Positions 9,468 to 18,834 are shown, numbered from the stretch's first letter. The stretch is DNA of 64,000 nucleotides from G965214625 sp965214625 (GCA_965214625.1 OZ243962.1:124001-188000), one strand, 5' to 3'. Numbers and translations are program-made. The notes: generated by a model not told the origin, from the letters alone.

Positions 9468-9660
9468 TCACCGCGCCCGCATCTGTTCGGCCAGTTCATA
9501 GCCAAACGTGCCGTTCGACAGCCATTCATAGCCGCGCCACATGATCTGATGGCCCGGGGCGGATCATGTTTGCGATGCCGATAGCCCCCCAGAATGGCCA
9601 CCAGTCGCACCGCCGCCAAGTGGTCCGGTGGTAGCTTGTGGCGGGTCGACGCATAATCGC
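9468..9660 (-). pseudogene. IS4-family transposase remnant (C-terminal end)
   Basis: Only about 60 codons from the end of a transposase survive, in two frames. The first frame gives HLAAVRLVAILGGYRHRKHDPP; one frameshift later comes PGHQIMWRGYEWLSNGTF followed by GYELAEQMRAR and a TGA. This is the LGGY.(G)RK.DPPPG..IMWRGL..L pattern of the C-terminus of IS4/Tn5-like transposases. The N-terminal and catalytic parts are missing and no element ends are seen. The fragment abuts the truncated alpA-like gene on its right, so the insertion probably destroyed that gene's 5' part. Confidence 0.7.
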
Positions 9661-9666
9661 ACCGGA

Positions 9667-9867
9667 ATGAGTCACGCGACCCTATATCGTCGAATCAGTG
9701 AAGGCTTATTCCCTCCCGGGGTTTCCCTTGGTAATCGTTCTGTCGGCTGGCTGGCCCATGAAGTGGACACGATGTTAAATGCATTTGCCTCGGGAAAAAC
9801 GACAGAGGAACTTCAAGCCGTGGTAAAATTCTCATTGAATAGTGGCAGACTCTGGCCAGTTGATTGA
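9667..9867 (+). pseudogene. AlpA-family regulator, 5'-truncated
   Basis: The readable protein TGMSHATLYRRISEGLFPPG followed by VSLGNRSVGWLAHEVD matches the DNA-binding core of AlpA-like excisionase/regulator proteins (winged helix; S-x-x-TLYR-x-I-x-G-x-FP then GW-x-x-EV). The family normally has 15-20 residues ahead of this (invitation helix with the R-L-x-x-V pattern), and these are absent: upstream sequence belongs to the transposase remnant on the other strand. Translation could restart at the ATG given, but the product would lack its first helix. About 20 extra C-terminal residues follow the domain. AlpA proteins usually control excision of integrative elements, so this is a trace of one. 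Confidence 0.6.
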
Positions 9868-10025
9868 GCGATTCCCCCCTTCGAATTAGCTGCCGGAGTT
9901 AACTTGGGACAATAACCTCCATTCACCACCTATAACCCGCTTCCGCCACTTTTATTTCTCATAATTAATAAATATACTGCACATTACCCGCTATGCAACA
10001 TATATTTCTTATTTTTAAGTAACTA

Positions 10026-10055
10026 TTGACATATTGCACTGCATCGACCTATAGT
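10026..10055 (+). promoter_or_regulatory. Sigma-70 promoter of hipBA
   Basis: A perfect -35 TTGACA (10026-10031) and -10 TATAGT (10050-10055) are separated by 18 bases, ending 21 bases before the hipB ATG. The spacing and strength fit an autoregulated toxin-antitoxin promoter. I did not find the classical spaced HipB operator TATCC/GGATA around it. Confidence 0.7.
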
Positions 10056-10076
10056 TTCTTTTATTGGAGAAATTTT

Positions 10077-10370
10077 ATGGCCAGAAAAATTACGCCGTTA
10101 CCCCTGCCCACCTCCCCGGTCGTCGATTCGGCGGAGGCGTTCGGCACATTTGTGCGCAGCCTGCGCACGCAACAACAACTGCGCATCGATGATGCCGCTG
10201 CACTGTGCGGTGTTTCGGTTCAGCTGCTCTCGGATCTTGAAAATGGCAACCGTTCCGTCGGCCTGGACAAGGCCCTGGCAGTTGCACGGCAACTGGGGCT
10301 CACCCTGCTGGCGGTACCAAAATCGGCGCAACCCCAGGCAATTGCCGCCATCAAGAGTCAGTCATTATGA
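10077..10370 (+). CDS. hipB: HipB-type antitoxin, XRE-family regulator
   Basis: A 97-residue helix-turn-helix protein. The HTH core is FVRSLRTQQQLRIDDAAALC then GVSVQLLSDLENGNRSVGLDKALAVARQLGL, the XRE/HipB pattern. It should bind the operon promoter and neutralise the HipA kinase. The ATG is supported by GGAGA 6-10 bases upstream and by the promoter just ahead. A 17-codon longer frame would begin inside the -35 box and is excluded. Its TGA overlaps the ATG of hipA by four bases, the normal coupling in hipBA operons. Confidence 0.9.
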   Translation: MARKITPLPLPTSPVVDSAEAFGTFVRSLRTQQQLRIDDAAALCGVSVQLLSDLENGNRSVGLDKALAVARQLGLTLLAVPKSAQPQAIAAIKSQSL

Positions 10371-11695
10371 CAACTCACAGTCTTTCAGCCTGGATTGGTG
10401 AACAACAGGTTGGCACCCTGAGCTTTCACGACGATACCGGACGCTTCTCTTTCGAATACGAACAGAGCTGGGTGACGAATAGCGACGCTTATCCAATCTC
10501 CCCCGCCCTCCCGTTTCGGCGTCCGGACGACCAAACGGATGAACTGCATTCGGTCAACGTACGCCGCTTCTTTGAGAATCTGCTGCCCGAAGGCAAAGCC
10601 CTGGAGGATGCGGCTGCAGCGCACACGGTCTCAAAAGGCAACCTGTTTGGTCTGCTGCGCTGGCTGGGCCAGGAGAGTACAGGCGCGCTTGCCCTGTTGC
10701 CTGAAGGCACCCTGCCGGCCCGGGTTGAACCGATCGTGCGCGAAGTCGCCTTTGAAGAGCTCTCCGAGCGCATTCATGACCGGGCCAATCGTCCCTTCAA
10801 TGTATGGGACGGCCGGGTACGCATGTCCATTGCCGGTTATCAGGATAAACTGGCGGTCTATGCTGCTGAGGGAGGAAAACTGTCCCTGGTGGAAGGCCGG
10901 CTGGCTTCGACGCATATCCTCAAGCCGGAGCCGATGAACCCAAAGCTATCCAGGCTGGTGGCCAATGAGCACTTTTGCTTGAAGCTGGCTGCCGCACTCG
11001 GTATACCCTCGGCCGAGGTAGAGATTCTACGAGCACCGGAGCCGGTACTGATGGTCAAACGCTTCGACCGCACCAAACACGACCGCCATGTCGAGCGTTT
11101 ACATGCGGTGGATAGCTGCCAGGTGCTCAATCTCAGCGTCAACCACAAGTATGAACGCAATTTCGGCAGTGGGCGTGATGTCGCCACTATTCGGGACGGC
11201 GTCAGTTTCGAGAAGCTCTTCTCCATCGCTCCGCTCACCCTGTCTCAAGCGGCCACGCGCATGGCACTGATCCGTTGGGCGATCCTGCAATACCTGATCG
11301 GCAATAGTGATGCCCATGGCAAAAATATCTCGTTTCTGGTCGAGCCGGGTGGCCTACGCCTCGCCCCTGCTTACGACCTGGTTTCGGTGTGCATCTACCC
11401 GGATATCGAACACGAATTTGCCATGGCCATCGGTGACGAGTTCGACATGACTAAAGTCCGCGCCTTTGATTGGGCAGACTTTTCCGACCGCTGTGGCATA
11501 GAACGCCGCCTTCTGGTGCGTGAGATGAACCGGATGATCAAAGTGATCAGAATCCAGCTACCGACATTACTATCTCTACCCAATTACATTGAGGAAGAGC
11601 ACGCCATGCTGCAGAAGATCTCGGACATGGCCCTGCAACAGGCTGAGCGACTGGAAATCGATGCGAAAATGATTGCGAAAGTGGTCATTGAATAG
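10367..11695 (+). CDS. hipA: HipA-type serine/threonine-protein kinase toxin
   Basis: A 442-residue HipA kinase. HipA toxins phosphorylate an aminoacyl-tRNA synthetase (GltX in E. coli) and stop growth. The N-terminal subdomain (GTLSFHDDTGRFSFEY ... PISPALPF) and the glycine-rich region MSIAGYQDKLAVY are intact. Catalytic NSDAHGKN lies at about residues 312-319 and the metal-binding AYDLVS at about 333-338, so the enzyme looks active. It shares a 4-base overlap with hipB. It sits next to a broken alpA gene and transposase debris, between suhB and mutS, and so was probably acquired by transfer. Confidence 0.92.
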   Translation: MTTHSLSAWIGEQQVGTLSFHDDTGRFSFEYEQSWVTNSDAYPISPALPFRRPDDQTDELHSVNVRRFFENLLPEGKALEDAAAAHTVSKGNLFGLLRWLGQESTGALALLPEGTLPARVEPIVREVAFEELSERIHDRANRPFNVWDGRVRMSIAGYQDKLAVYAAEGGKLSLVEGRLASTHILKPEPMNPKLSRLVANEHFCLKLAAALGIPSAEVEILRAPEPVLMVKRFDRTKHDRHVERLHAVDSCQVLNLSVNHKYERNFGSGRDVATIRDGVSFEKLFSIAPLTLSQAATRMALIRWAILQYLIGNSDAHGKNISFLVEPGGLRLAPAYDLVSVCIYPDIEHEFAMAIGDEFDMTKVRAFDWADFSDRCGIERRLLVREMNRMIKVIRIQLPTLLSLPNYIEEEHAMLQKISDMALQQAERLEIDAKMIAKVVIE

Positions 11696-12028
11696 AAGCT
11701 GGTGCAGCTTCAGCCCGTTCCAATGAGCGAGTCCAGATGATCCGCCATTTCTGATCGGCCCGATTCGTGCTCCCAGCCCCCCGACCCCCCGGAAATGAAG
11801 TGAAATCATGCCTTGATTAGGCTATCCTTCGAGACAGTGTTGTCGATGATATCATTCCCCTTGTTGTCGATTCACCACCCCCAAATCTGAAAAACCCTAC
11901 AGCGCAAGTCCCTCCTGTACTACATCCTGTACTACTACAGTGTTCTGGCAGATAGAGATTTGGTATCCTGTAATGTTGCTATGGGTATCCTCTTGAATTA
12001 ATGTCAGTTTGTCCGACGAAACGGAAAA
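11696..12028. other. Gap between hipA and mutS
   Basis: No supported gene. A perfect-but-one 12-base tandem repeat, TCCTGTACTACA then TCCTGTACTACT, occupies 11913-11936. C-rich runs (CCCCCCGACCCCCC) lie near 11780. No insertion-sequence ends were recognised. Confidence 0.45.
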
Positions 12029-12079
12029 AAGTGTAGGTTGTAATCTTTCGCAAAATTTACACCAGAAAGATCTACACTT
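12029..12079. repeat. Strong stem-loop upstream of mutS
   Basis: Outer arms AAGTGTAG (12029-12036) and CTACACTT (12072-12079) and inner arms ATCTTTC (12043-12049) and GAAAGAT (12065-12071) are all perfect. The inner and outer right arms are contiguous, and the left arms are separated by a 6-base bulge. The loop is 15 bases. A run of six T lies 11 bases after the stem, too far for a textbook terminator. It could be a terminator for the islet, a folded leader or an element end. Confidence 0.5.
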
Positions 12080-12194
12080 CAACCTATAATTTTTTGTGAG
12101 ATTGGATGATATTTCGTGAGACTCAATGAGACTTTAAGAAACGGCACAAAAACGATAAATACTTAAAAATCAATAAGTAGAGCAGCGTAATGGC

Positions 12195-14786
12195 ATGAGT
12201 TTATTAAAAAAAAAGGAACAACATACACCAATGATTCGTCAGTATTTGACGATCAAGGCAGATTATCCCGACACATTGCTGTTTTACCGCATGGGCGATT
12301 TTTATGAACTGTTCTATGATGATGCCGAAAAAGCCTCGGCACTACTCGATATTACGCTGACCGCCCGGGGCAAGTCGGGTGGCACCGAGATACCGATGGC
12401 CGGTGTCCCAGTGCACAGTGTTGATCAATACCTGGCCAGGCTGGTCAAGCGCAATATGACTATTGCCATCTGCGAACAGATCGGCGATCCCGGTACGACA
12501 AAGGGGCCGGTGGAACGAAAAGTAGTCAGAGTCCTGACACCGGGAACACTGACGGAAGAAAATCTCCTGGCAGATCGTCAGGAAAATCTCACCGCCGCGA
12601 TTTTCGAACATCACAATCAGATCGGTATTGCCACTCTTGAAATTTCCAGTGGTCGCTTTCGTGGTATTGAGGTGCCCCACATTGATCAACTCCCGGAGGA
12701 AATGGAACGTCTTCAGGCAGCAGAAATTGTGGTGGCCCAGAATCAGCATGGGCTGTTTGACCAGCAATGGGAAAAACCACTCCCTGACTGGTATTTTGAT
12801 ACCACCCGAACCACCCGAGTACTTTGTGAAACCTTTGCAACCCAGAATCTTGAGGCATTTGAAAGCAGCCAATTTCCGTTAGCTACCCGGGCGGCCGGCG
12901 CACTGGTGCAGTATATCCGCGATCTTCATGATCAAAAAACACCGCATATCCGATCGATCAAATACGAAAGACATGACACCACGATCATCATCGATGCCGT
13001 GACACGTCGGAATCTGGAACTGGACAGCAACCAAAGTGGCACGACGGATAATACACTCATAAAGCTGTTTGACCATTGTGCGACCCCAATGGGTGCACGT
13101 ATGTTGAAACGATGGTTTAGCAGTCCGATCCGGGACCGTGAAAAACTGCAATGCCGGCACAACGCCATCGACTGGCTACTGACTGATCAACGGTATGTCG
13201 ATCTCCAGCCGCTGCTAAAGCAAATTGGTGATCTGGAACGCATTGTTGCCCGGGTTGCGATGAAAACGGCCCGCCCGAGAGATTTGTTGCGGTTGCGCTA
13301 CGCATTGGAAATCACACCCAAACTGGTCTCTTGTCTCGAGAGTACCTCATCACGGATCATTCGCTGTCTGTTGCCATCACTGCAGATTGATCCGATGCAT
13401 TTGACACTGTTGGTCCGTGCGATCAGGGAAAACCCGCCGAGCACGATTCGCGATGGCGGCATGTTGAGAGATGATTACGACAGTGAACTCAAGGCGCTGC
13501 GTCATCTGCAGCGCGATTCAAGCGAGTTTCTGCTTGAACTCGAAACAAGGGAGCGGGAAAAAACCGGCGTTGCCAACCTCAAGGTAAAGTACAACCGGGT
13601 ACACGGTTACTATATAGAACTGCCACGCGCCCATGCCGAGAAAGTCCCCACAGGCTATATACGCAGACAAACGATCAAGCACGCCGAACGTTTCATTACA
13701 GAAGAACTTAAGTTGTTTGAAGACAGGATATTGAGTGCCAAAGGCAAGGCACTGGCAAGAGAAAAGTGGCTGTATAATGCATTGCTTGAAATCCTGATCC
13801 CGCATGTTGATGTCTTGTTGCAATGTGCGGGGGCCCTGGCAGAACTGGATGTATTGAACAACCTGGCAGAACGTGCCCAGAGTTTGAATTTGAGTCGTCC
13901 AGTCTATAGTAAGGCCAGTCTCATCGAAATCAGGGAAGGACGGCATCCGATCGTCGAAAAGATGCTTAGCGGAAAGTTTATTGCGAATTCGACGAAATTA
14001 GATCACGAACAACGGGTACAGATCATTACCGGGCCCAATATGGGTGGTAAAAGCACCTATATGCGGCAGGTAGCCGTGACCACCCTGCTGGCCCATACGG
14101 GGTCTTATGTCCCAGCTACTTCCGCCACTTTCGGACCGATCGACCGGATATTTACACGCATCGGGGCATCCGATGACATCGCCAGTGGTCGCTCAACTTT
14201 CATGGTGGAAATGACCGAGATGGCTCATATTCTGCGTAATGCAACGGAACACAGTCTAGTGCTGGTGGACGAAATCGGGCGGGGAACAAGTACATTCGAC
14301 GGTCTTGCGCTGGCCTGGGCCTGTGCCAGCGATCTTGCCACAAGAGTGAACGCTTTTGTTCTGTTCTCGACCCACTACTTTGAAATAACGGCACTTGCCG
14401 ATCAACTCGACAATGTGAGTAATGTGCACCTGGATGCAGCAGAGCATGGCAATGAGGTCGTTTTTCTTTATAGTGTGCAGTCAGGTCCGGCAAATCAAAG
14501 TTATGGTTTGCAGGTGGCGAGATTAGCCGGTGTGCCGAATAAAGTGATCGAGATGTCCCGAAGTCGATTGAAAGAACTTGAAAAACAGTATGCGGGTAAG
14601 ATGGAAATCACAACTCGGAATGACTTCTCCCAATCTAACCTGTTTGCAGAAAGTCGCCCGGAAGAACAGGCAGTTATCGCACGACTAGGTACGGTTTCTC
14701 CTGACAAGACATCCCCTCGGGAGGCGCTTGATCTGCTGTATGAGTTAAATGAGTTGCTGGCAGGTCATCTGACAGATAAACACTAG
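12195..14786 (+). CDS. mutS: DNA mismatch repair protein MutS
   Basis: The 863-residue mismatch-recognition ATPase. The mismatch-binding Phe-x-Glu is F36-Y-E38 in MGDFYELFYDDA. The connector, lever and clamp domains follow, and the ATPase domain has Walker A GPNMGGKST at about residue 613, Walker B LVLVDEIGRGTSTFDGLALAWA and the FSTHYFE motif. The ATG is followed by MSLLKKKEQHTPMIRQYL; the ribosome-binding site is weak. Downstream fdxA conserves the mutS-fdxA order known in Pseudomonas, although an 816-base gap separates them here. Confidence 0.97.
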   Translation: MSLLKKKEQHTPMIRQYLTIKADYPDTLLFYRMGDFYELFYDDAEKASALLDITLTARGKSGGTEIPMAGVPVHSVDQYLARLVKRNMTIAICEQIGDPGTTKGPVERKVVRVLTPGTLTEENLLADRQENLTAAIFEHHNQIGIATLEISSGRFRGIEVPHIDQLPEEMERLQAAEIVVAQNQHGLFDQQWEKPLPDWYFDTTRTTRVLCETFATQNLEAFESSQFPLATRAAGALVQYIRDLHDQKTPHIRSIKYERHDTTIIIDAVTRRNLELDSNQSGTTDNTLIKLFDHCATPMGARMLKRWFSSPIRDREKLQCRHNAIDWLLTDQRYVDLQPLLKQIGDLERIVARVAMKTARPRDLLRLRYALEITPKLVSCLESTSSRIIRCLLPSLQIDPMHLTLLVRAIRENPPSTIRDGGMLRDDYDSELKALRHLQRDSSEFLLELETREREKTGVANLKVKYNRVHGYYIELPRAHAEKVPTGYIRRQTIKHAERFITEELKLFEDRILSAKGKALAREKWLYNALLEILIPHVDVLLQCAGALAELDVLNNLAERAQSLNLSRPVYSKASLIEIREGRHPIVEKMLSGKFIANSTKLDHEQRVQIITGPNMGGKSTYMRQVAVTTLLAHTGSYVPATSATFGPIDRIFTRIGASDDIASGRSTFMVEMTEMAHILRNATEHSLVLVDEIGRGTSTFDGLALAWACASDLATRVNAFVLFSTHYFEITALADQLDNVSNVHLDAAEHGNEVVFLYSVQSGPANQSYGLQVARLAGVPNKVIEMSRSRLKELEKQYAGKMEITTRNDFSQSNLFAESRPEEQAVIARLGTVSPDKTSPREALDLLYELNELLAGHLTDKH

Positions 14787-15556
14787 GCAACCACAGTGCC
14801 CGAATGTCTTATTCAACCAAAGGCACATCAGGAGAACATGGTCACGTGGTGTCCACTACCACACCGGAGACCTCCCACCCGGCAAGGCCGACGGTCCCAA
14901 AATATTGACCGATGCAGGCATGCCTGCATCTCTCGCCTGACCACAGGACCTGTAACCCTAACGCCTGATCTTTCGGCTGGACGGATCGATCATCCTGCAA
15001 ACCGAATAGGATAGGGAAGTGTGGTGGGGGCGATCTTCAAAATCAAACGACCCGCTTCTTTTGTTTTGTCAGTATTTGCACCTGAAGCAATCCTCATGAT
15101 GGGTTATTGATCTCCCGATTCGATCCGAACTTCTGTTTCACTGGCCTGGCGAGCTTCTCAATTGTTCCCTTTGTTGGGCGCATGATCTTCAAATCCTCCC
15201 GGACAATCTCGTCATTGTATTTCATCAAAGCCGTGGTCATTCGATGATATTCGTTCCAAATTGTACAGCCGGTCATTTTCATGTCCATTCGATAACGTCC
15301 GCTTGTGTTGTTTGACGCGGATGCTTTCTTGCTTGCGGTGATTCAATTATCGTGACACAAAGGCGATATGGTTTTAAGCATAACAAGAGCGAGGAAGGTG
15401 ATTCTCCCGGCTCCTGTCCATCTGTTTTGAACCAAGACGGAAACATTCTGCGGTGTCATCGGATTGACACCCGTTTCGTGCGGTGAGTGTTTGACTGAAC
15501 CGTCTTCAAATATCGTGTTAAAAGTACCTTGTATCTCTGTACCTGATGCGCCAGAG
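14787..15556. other. Long gap between mutS and fdxA
   Basis: No gene with clear support. It holds a 20-base perfect palindrome at 14911-14930, described separately. A minus-strand frame at 15094-15288 (64 codons, MDMKMTGCTIWNEYHRMTTA...) has a protein-like composition, but it has no recognisable family and no ribosome-binding site, so it is mentioned only as a possibility. Confidence 0.45.
14911..14930. repeat. 20-base perfect palindrome
   Basis: Half-site GATGCAGGCA is followed directly by its exact complement TGCCTGCATC. It lies 125 bases after mutS with no loop and no T-run, so it is more like a protein-binding site than a terminator. The binding protein is unknown. Confidence 0.5.
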
Positions 15557-15585
15557 TCAATACAATACATGCCCGTTTGTATTGA
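15557..15585. promoter_or_regulatory. Inverted repeat in front of fdxA
   Basis: Perfect 8-base arms TCAATACA and TGTATTGA with a 13-base spacer end 17 bases before the fdxA ATG and 5 bases before its GGAG ribosome-binding site. It may be an operator or a leader hairpin. No regulator was assigned. Confidence 0.4.
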
Positions 15586-15602
15586 AATTTGGAGCGCTGT
15601 GA

Positions 15603-15926
15603 ATGACCTATGTGGTTGTTGAATCGTGTATTCGTTGCAAGTATACCGATTGTGTCGAAGTCTGCCCGGTGGATTGTTTTCATGAAGGCCCGAATTATCT
15701 GGTCATTGATCCGGAGGAATGCATTGATTGCAGTTTATGTGAACCAGAATGCCCGGTCGATGCGATTTACTCGGAAGATGAGTTGCCAGAGCACCAACAG
15801 CACTTTCTTGAACTGAACACTGAACTCAGTCAAATCTGGCCGGTCATTACCGAAATGAAGCCTGCCCCGGAAGACGCCGCGGAATGGGAGAATGTGACGG
15901 ACAAACTCGAATATCTGGAGCGCTAG
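15603..15926 (+). CDS. fdxA: 7Fe ferredoxin FdxA ([3Fe-4S][4Fe-4S])
   Basis: A 107-residue ferredoxin of the Azotobacter ferredoxin I type, a small cytosolic electron carrier. By analogy Cys9, Cys17 and Cys50 hold the 3Fe cluster and Cys21, Cys40, Cys43 and Cys46 the 4Fe cluster; Cys25 is the conserved extra cysteine. The start has GGAG 8 bases upstream. The acidic C-terminal half (ELNTELSQIWPVITEMKPAP) is the usual FdxA extension. Linkage to mutS is conserved in gammaproteobacteria; the usual downstream rpoS is not here. Confidence 0.95.
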   Translation: MTYVVVESCIRCKYTDCVEVCPVDCFHEGPNYLVIDPEECIDCSLCEPECPVDAIYSEDELPEHQQHFLELNTELSQIWPVITEMKPAPEDAAEWENVTDKLEYLER

Positions 15927-16159
15927 CTCAACTGCTTGGACTGGCTGGAACACTGTTTGTTTGATTTTTGTACCGTGGGTCTGTGGGCATATGTGAATAC
16001 GGCTTGTCGTTATGCCTGACAAACAGTCACAGTGACGCCTTCCAATCCTCTGATTCCCGTCCTTGTGACTGGGTCACCAATTCCTATAGTGTCCATCAAC
16101 GCTATTTCTGATGACATCACAATGGTTGCTGGTCCCGTAGTGATCCAATTTTGACGCCG

Positions 16160-18793
16160 ATGAGACATGACAACAATTCCGCGGTCTATCTGAAAGATTA
16201 CCGACCACCCGATCACCGGATCGAGACGACACGACTCGATATCTGCCTTGATTTTGAAACGACCCTTGTCCATGCCACCCATCAGGTGATCAGGCAGAAC
16301 AAGGATGTTGATACATTGGTGCTTGACTGCGAATTGATGGAAATCGAATCGGTTACCATTAACGACCGACTGCTCGAAGACAATGTATATTTCCAAAATA
16401 ATCACCGCCTTTTTATTCATTGTCAGGCTGATCAATTCAAGCTGGATATTGTCAATCGGATCAATCCATCGGCAAATACCGCGCTAAGTGGACTATACCA
16501 GTCCGGCGACCTATTGTGCACACAGTGTGAAGCCGAGGGTTTTCGCCGAATTACACCTGCCGTTGACAGACCAGACAACCTGACAAAGTACACGGTGACA
16601 TTGCGTGCCGATAACCAACATTTCCCGGTTCTGCTTTGCAACGGGAACCTGGTCGAAAGCGGTGTTTGTGGCAAAAAACAGGGTCATTTTGCAACTTGGC
16701 ATGATCCCTTCCCGAAACCCACCTACCTGTTTGCGATTGTTGCTGGAAAATTGGCGTGTCTTGAGGATGAGTTTATAACCCGTCGGGGAAAAAGGGTGAA
16801 TCTGAAATTTCTGGCACGTCATCAGGATATCAGCAAATGCCATCATGCGATGACCTCCCTGAAAAAAGCAATGCGATGGGATGAGGAAGTATACGGCAGG
16901 GAATATGACCTTGAGCTGTTCCATGTTGTCGCAGTGAATGATTTCAATATGGGTGCCATGGAAAACAAGAGCCTGAATATCTTTAATACCAAGTATGTTC
17001 TGGCTGATTCGAAGATGGCAACAGATACCGACTTTCAACATGTTGAGAGTGTCATTGCCCATGAATACTTTCATAACTGGTCAGGGAATCGGGTCACTTG
17101 CCGTGACTGGTTCCAGTTGAGCCTCAAAGAAGGTTTTACGGTATTTCGGGATCAGGAATTCAGTGCCGACATGGGTTCAAGAGGGGTTACACGCATCGAT
17201 GATGTGAATCTGCTGCGCATCCATCAATTCAAAGAAGATGCCGGACCCATGGCCCACCCGGTTCGTCCCGAGTCCTATCAGGAGATCAACAATTTTTATA
17301 CCGCAACCGTCTATAACAAAGGCGCCGAAGTGGTGCGGATGCTGCAAACGCTGATCGGAAGGACGCAATTCCGGCGAGGATGTGACCTGTATTTCTCCCG
17401 TCATGACGGGCAGGCGGTCACAACGGATGATTTTGTGGCCTGTATGGAGCAGGTCAGTGGCCAGGAGATGTGCCAGTTCAAACGTTGGTACAGCCAATCA
17501 GGGACACCGGTAGTGAGTGTCGACATCGATTATACTGCCGACCGAGGCAGACTGGTCATTACGCTCAAGCAAACCTGTCCGCCCACCCCCGACCAGGCTG
17601 AGAAAAAGCCTTTTGTGATACCCGTTTCAATGGCGATTCTCGATCATTCCGGAAATAAAATTTCACTGAGAGGGGGTGAAACAGAAATCACGCTGGTATT
17701 GAGAGAATCGCGACAGAAATTTGTTTTCGAAGAGATTGATCAGGTACCGTACGTCGCCTCTTTGCTGCGGGGCTTCAGTGCCCCCGTCAAATTGAATCAT
17801 GCCCCAAGTGAGCGGCAACTTGCCTTTCTGGTTATCCATGATGACGACCCGTTCAATCGCTGGGAAGCGAGACAACAGCTTTTATTGAAAGAGATTCTGT
17901 TGAATATTGAGAAAGTTCAATCCGGGGAGCCATTCATCCTCAACGACATCGTTCTGGAAGTCTTTGATCAGATCATGGATGACACAACAACGGATCCGAT
18001 GTTACTGGCCCAGTTGTGGACCTTGCCGACCATCTCCTATATCGAGCAGTCGCTGGACAAAGTCGACCCAATCGCAATTGCAAAAGCCAGGAACCATCTC
18101 AATAAATCCATTGCCCAAGTGATGAAATCTCGCCTTATCGATCGTTATGGCCAGTGCCAGCAACGGAACAAGGGGCAATTCAATGTGCAGGAGGTTTCGG
18201 CCCGTGCCTTACGTGATGCCTGTTTGCGGTTTCTATGCATTCTTGATGATCCTGATGTCCATCAACTGGCCATTGACCAGTTAAAAAAACCCAAGTGCAT
18301 GACGGATTCCTCATCGGCATTATCGGTCATTGCTCAGAGCAGTCATGATCAAAAAGACAATCTGCTTGACGGGTTCTATCAACAATGGAAAGAAGAACCA
18401 CTGGTCATTGATCTCTGGCTACGCAGTCAGGCGGTGGCGGTTCATCACAATACGCTAAATACGGTCAAACAGCTGACCGAACATCCCGGGTTCAATCATC
18501 TGAATCCGAACAAGGTTTATTCACTGATTATGGGTTTCACGCACGGCAATCCGGAATGTTTTCATGCTGAAGACGGCAGTGGGTATCAGTTTCTGGTTGA
18601 ATGGGTACAACGACTGGACCCGGTCAATCCACAGGTTTCGGCAAGACTGGTTTCCGGACTGATCTACTGGAATCGTTTCGAGTCGACTTATGGCGATCAG
18701 ATGCGCACTCAGCTGCAACAGGTTGCAGACAGCACTGATCTATCGAACGATGTTGCGGAACTTGTCAGAAAAAGCTTGCCTCAACGCAACTGA
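16160..18793 (+). CDS. pepN: Aminopeptidase N
   Basis: An 877-residue M1-family zinc aminopeptidase, cytosolic, trimming N-terminal residues from peptides. The substrate motif GAMEN lies near residue 265. The zinc site HEYFH starts at His301, with His305 and the third ligand Glu324 in LKEGFT. The C-terminal helical domain is complete. The frame is open three codons further to a TTG, but the ATG (MRHDNNSAVYLKDYRPPDH) is the likelier start. The gene stands alone, converging with waaA 41 bases away. Confidence 0.96.
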   Translation: MRHDNNSAVYLKDYRPPDHRIETTRLDICLDFETTLVHATHQVIRQNKDVDTLVLDCELMEIESVTINDRLLEDNVYFQNNHRLFIHCQADQFKLDIVNRINPSANTALSGLYQSGDLLCTQCEAEGFRRITPAVDRPDNLTKYTVTLRADNQHFPVLLCNGNLVESGVCGKKQGHFATWHDPFPKPTYLFAIVAGKLACLEDEFITRRGKRVNLKFLARHQDISKCHHAMTSLKKAMRWDEEVYGREYDLELFHVVAVNDFNMGAMENKSLNIFNTKYVLADSKMATDTDFQHVESVIAHEYFHNWSGNRVTCRDWFQLSLKEGFTVFRDQEFSADMGSRGVTRIDDVNLLRIHQFKEDAGPMAHPVRPESYQEINNFYTATVYNKGAEVVRMLQTLIGRTQFRRGCDLYFSRHDGQAVTTDDFVACMEQVSGQEMCQFKRWYSQSGTPVVSVDIDYTADRGRLVITLKQTCPPTPDQAEKKPFVIPVSMAILDHSGNKISLRGGETEITLVLRESRQKFVFEEIDQVPYVASLLRGFSAPVKLNHAPSERQLAFLVIHDDDPFNRWEARQQLLLKEILLNIEKVQSGEPFILNDIVLEVFDQIMDDTTTDPMLLAQLWTLPTISYIEQSLDKVDPIAIAKARNHLNKSIAQVMKSRLIDRYGQCQQRNKGQFNVQEVSARALRDACLRFLCILDDPDVHQLAIDQLKKPKCMTDSSSALSVIAQSSHDQKDNLLDGFYQQWKEEPLVIDLWLRSQAVAVHHNTLNTVKQLTEHPGFNHLNPNKVYSLIMGFTHGNPECFHAEDGSGYQFLVEWVQRLDPVNPQVSARLVSGLIYWNRFESTYGDQMRTQLQQVADSTDLSNDVAELVRKSLPQRN

Positions 18794-18834
18794 TTGCCCG
18801 ACCTGTTTGCCGTACAGGGTACTGCATCAGTGCA

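Noticed and set aside
9628..9666. Extra 13 codons at the start of the alpA-like gene
   Set aside because: They lie in the antisense transposase remnant and do not resemble the family N-terminus.
9104..12194. Prophage
   Set aside because: Only an AlpA-like fragment is present; no integrase, structural or lysis genes were seen.
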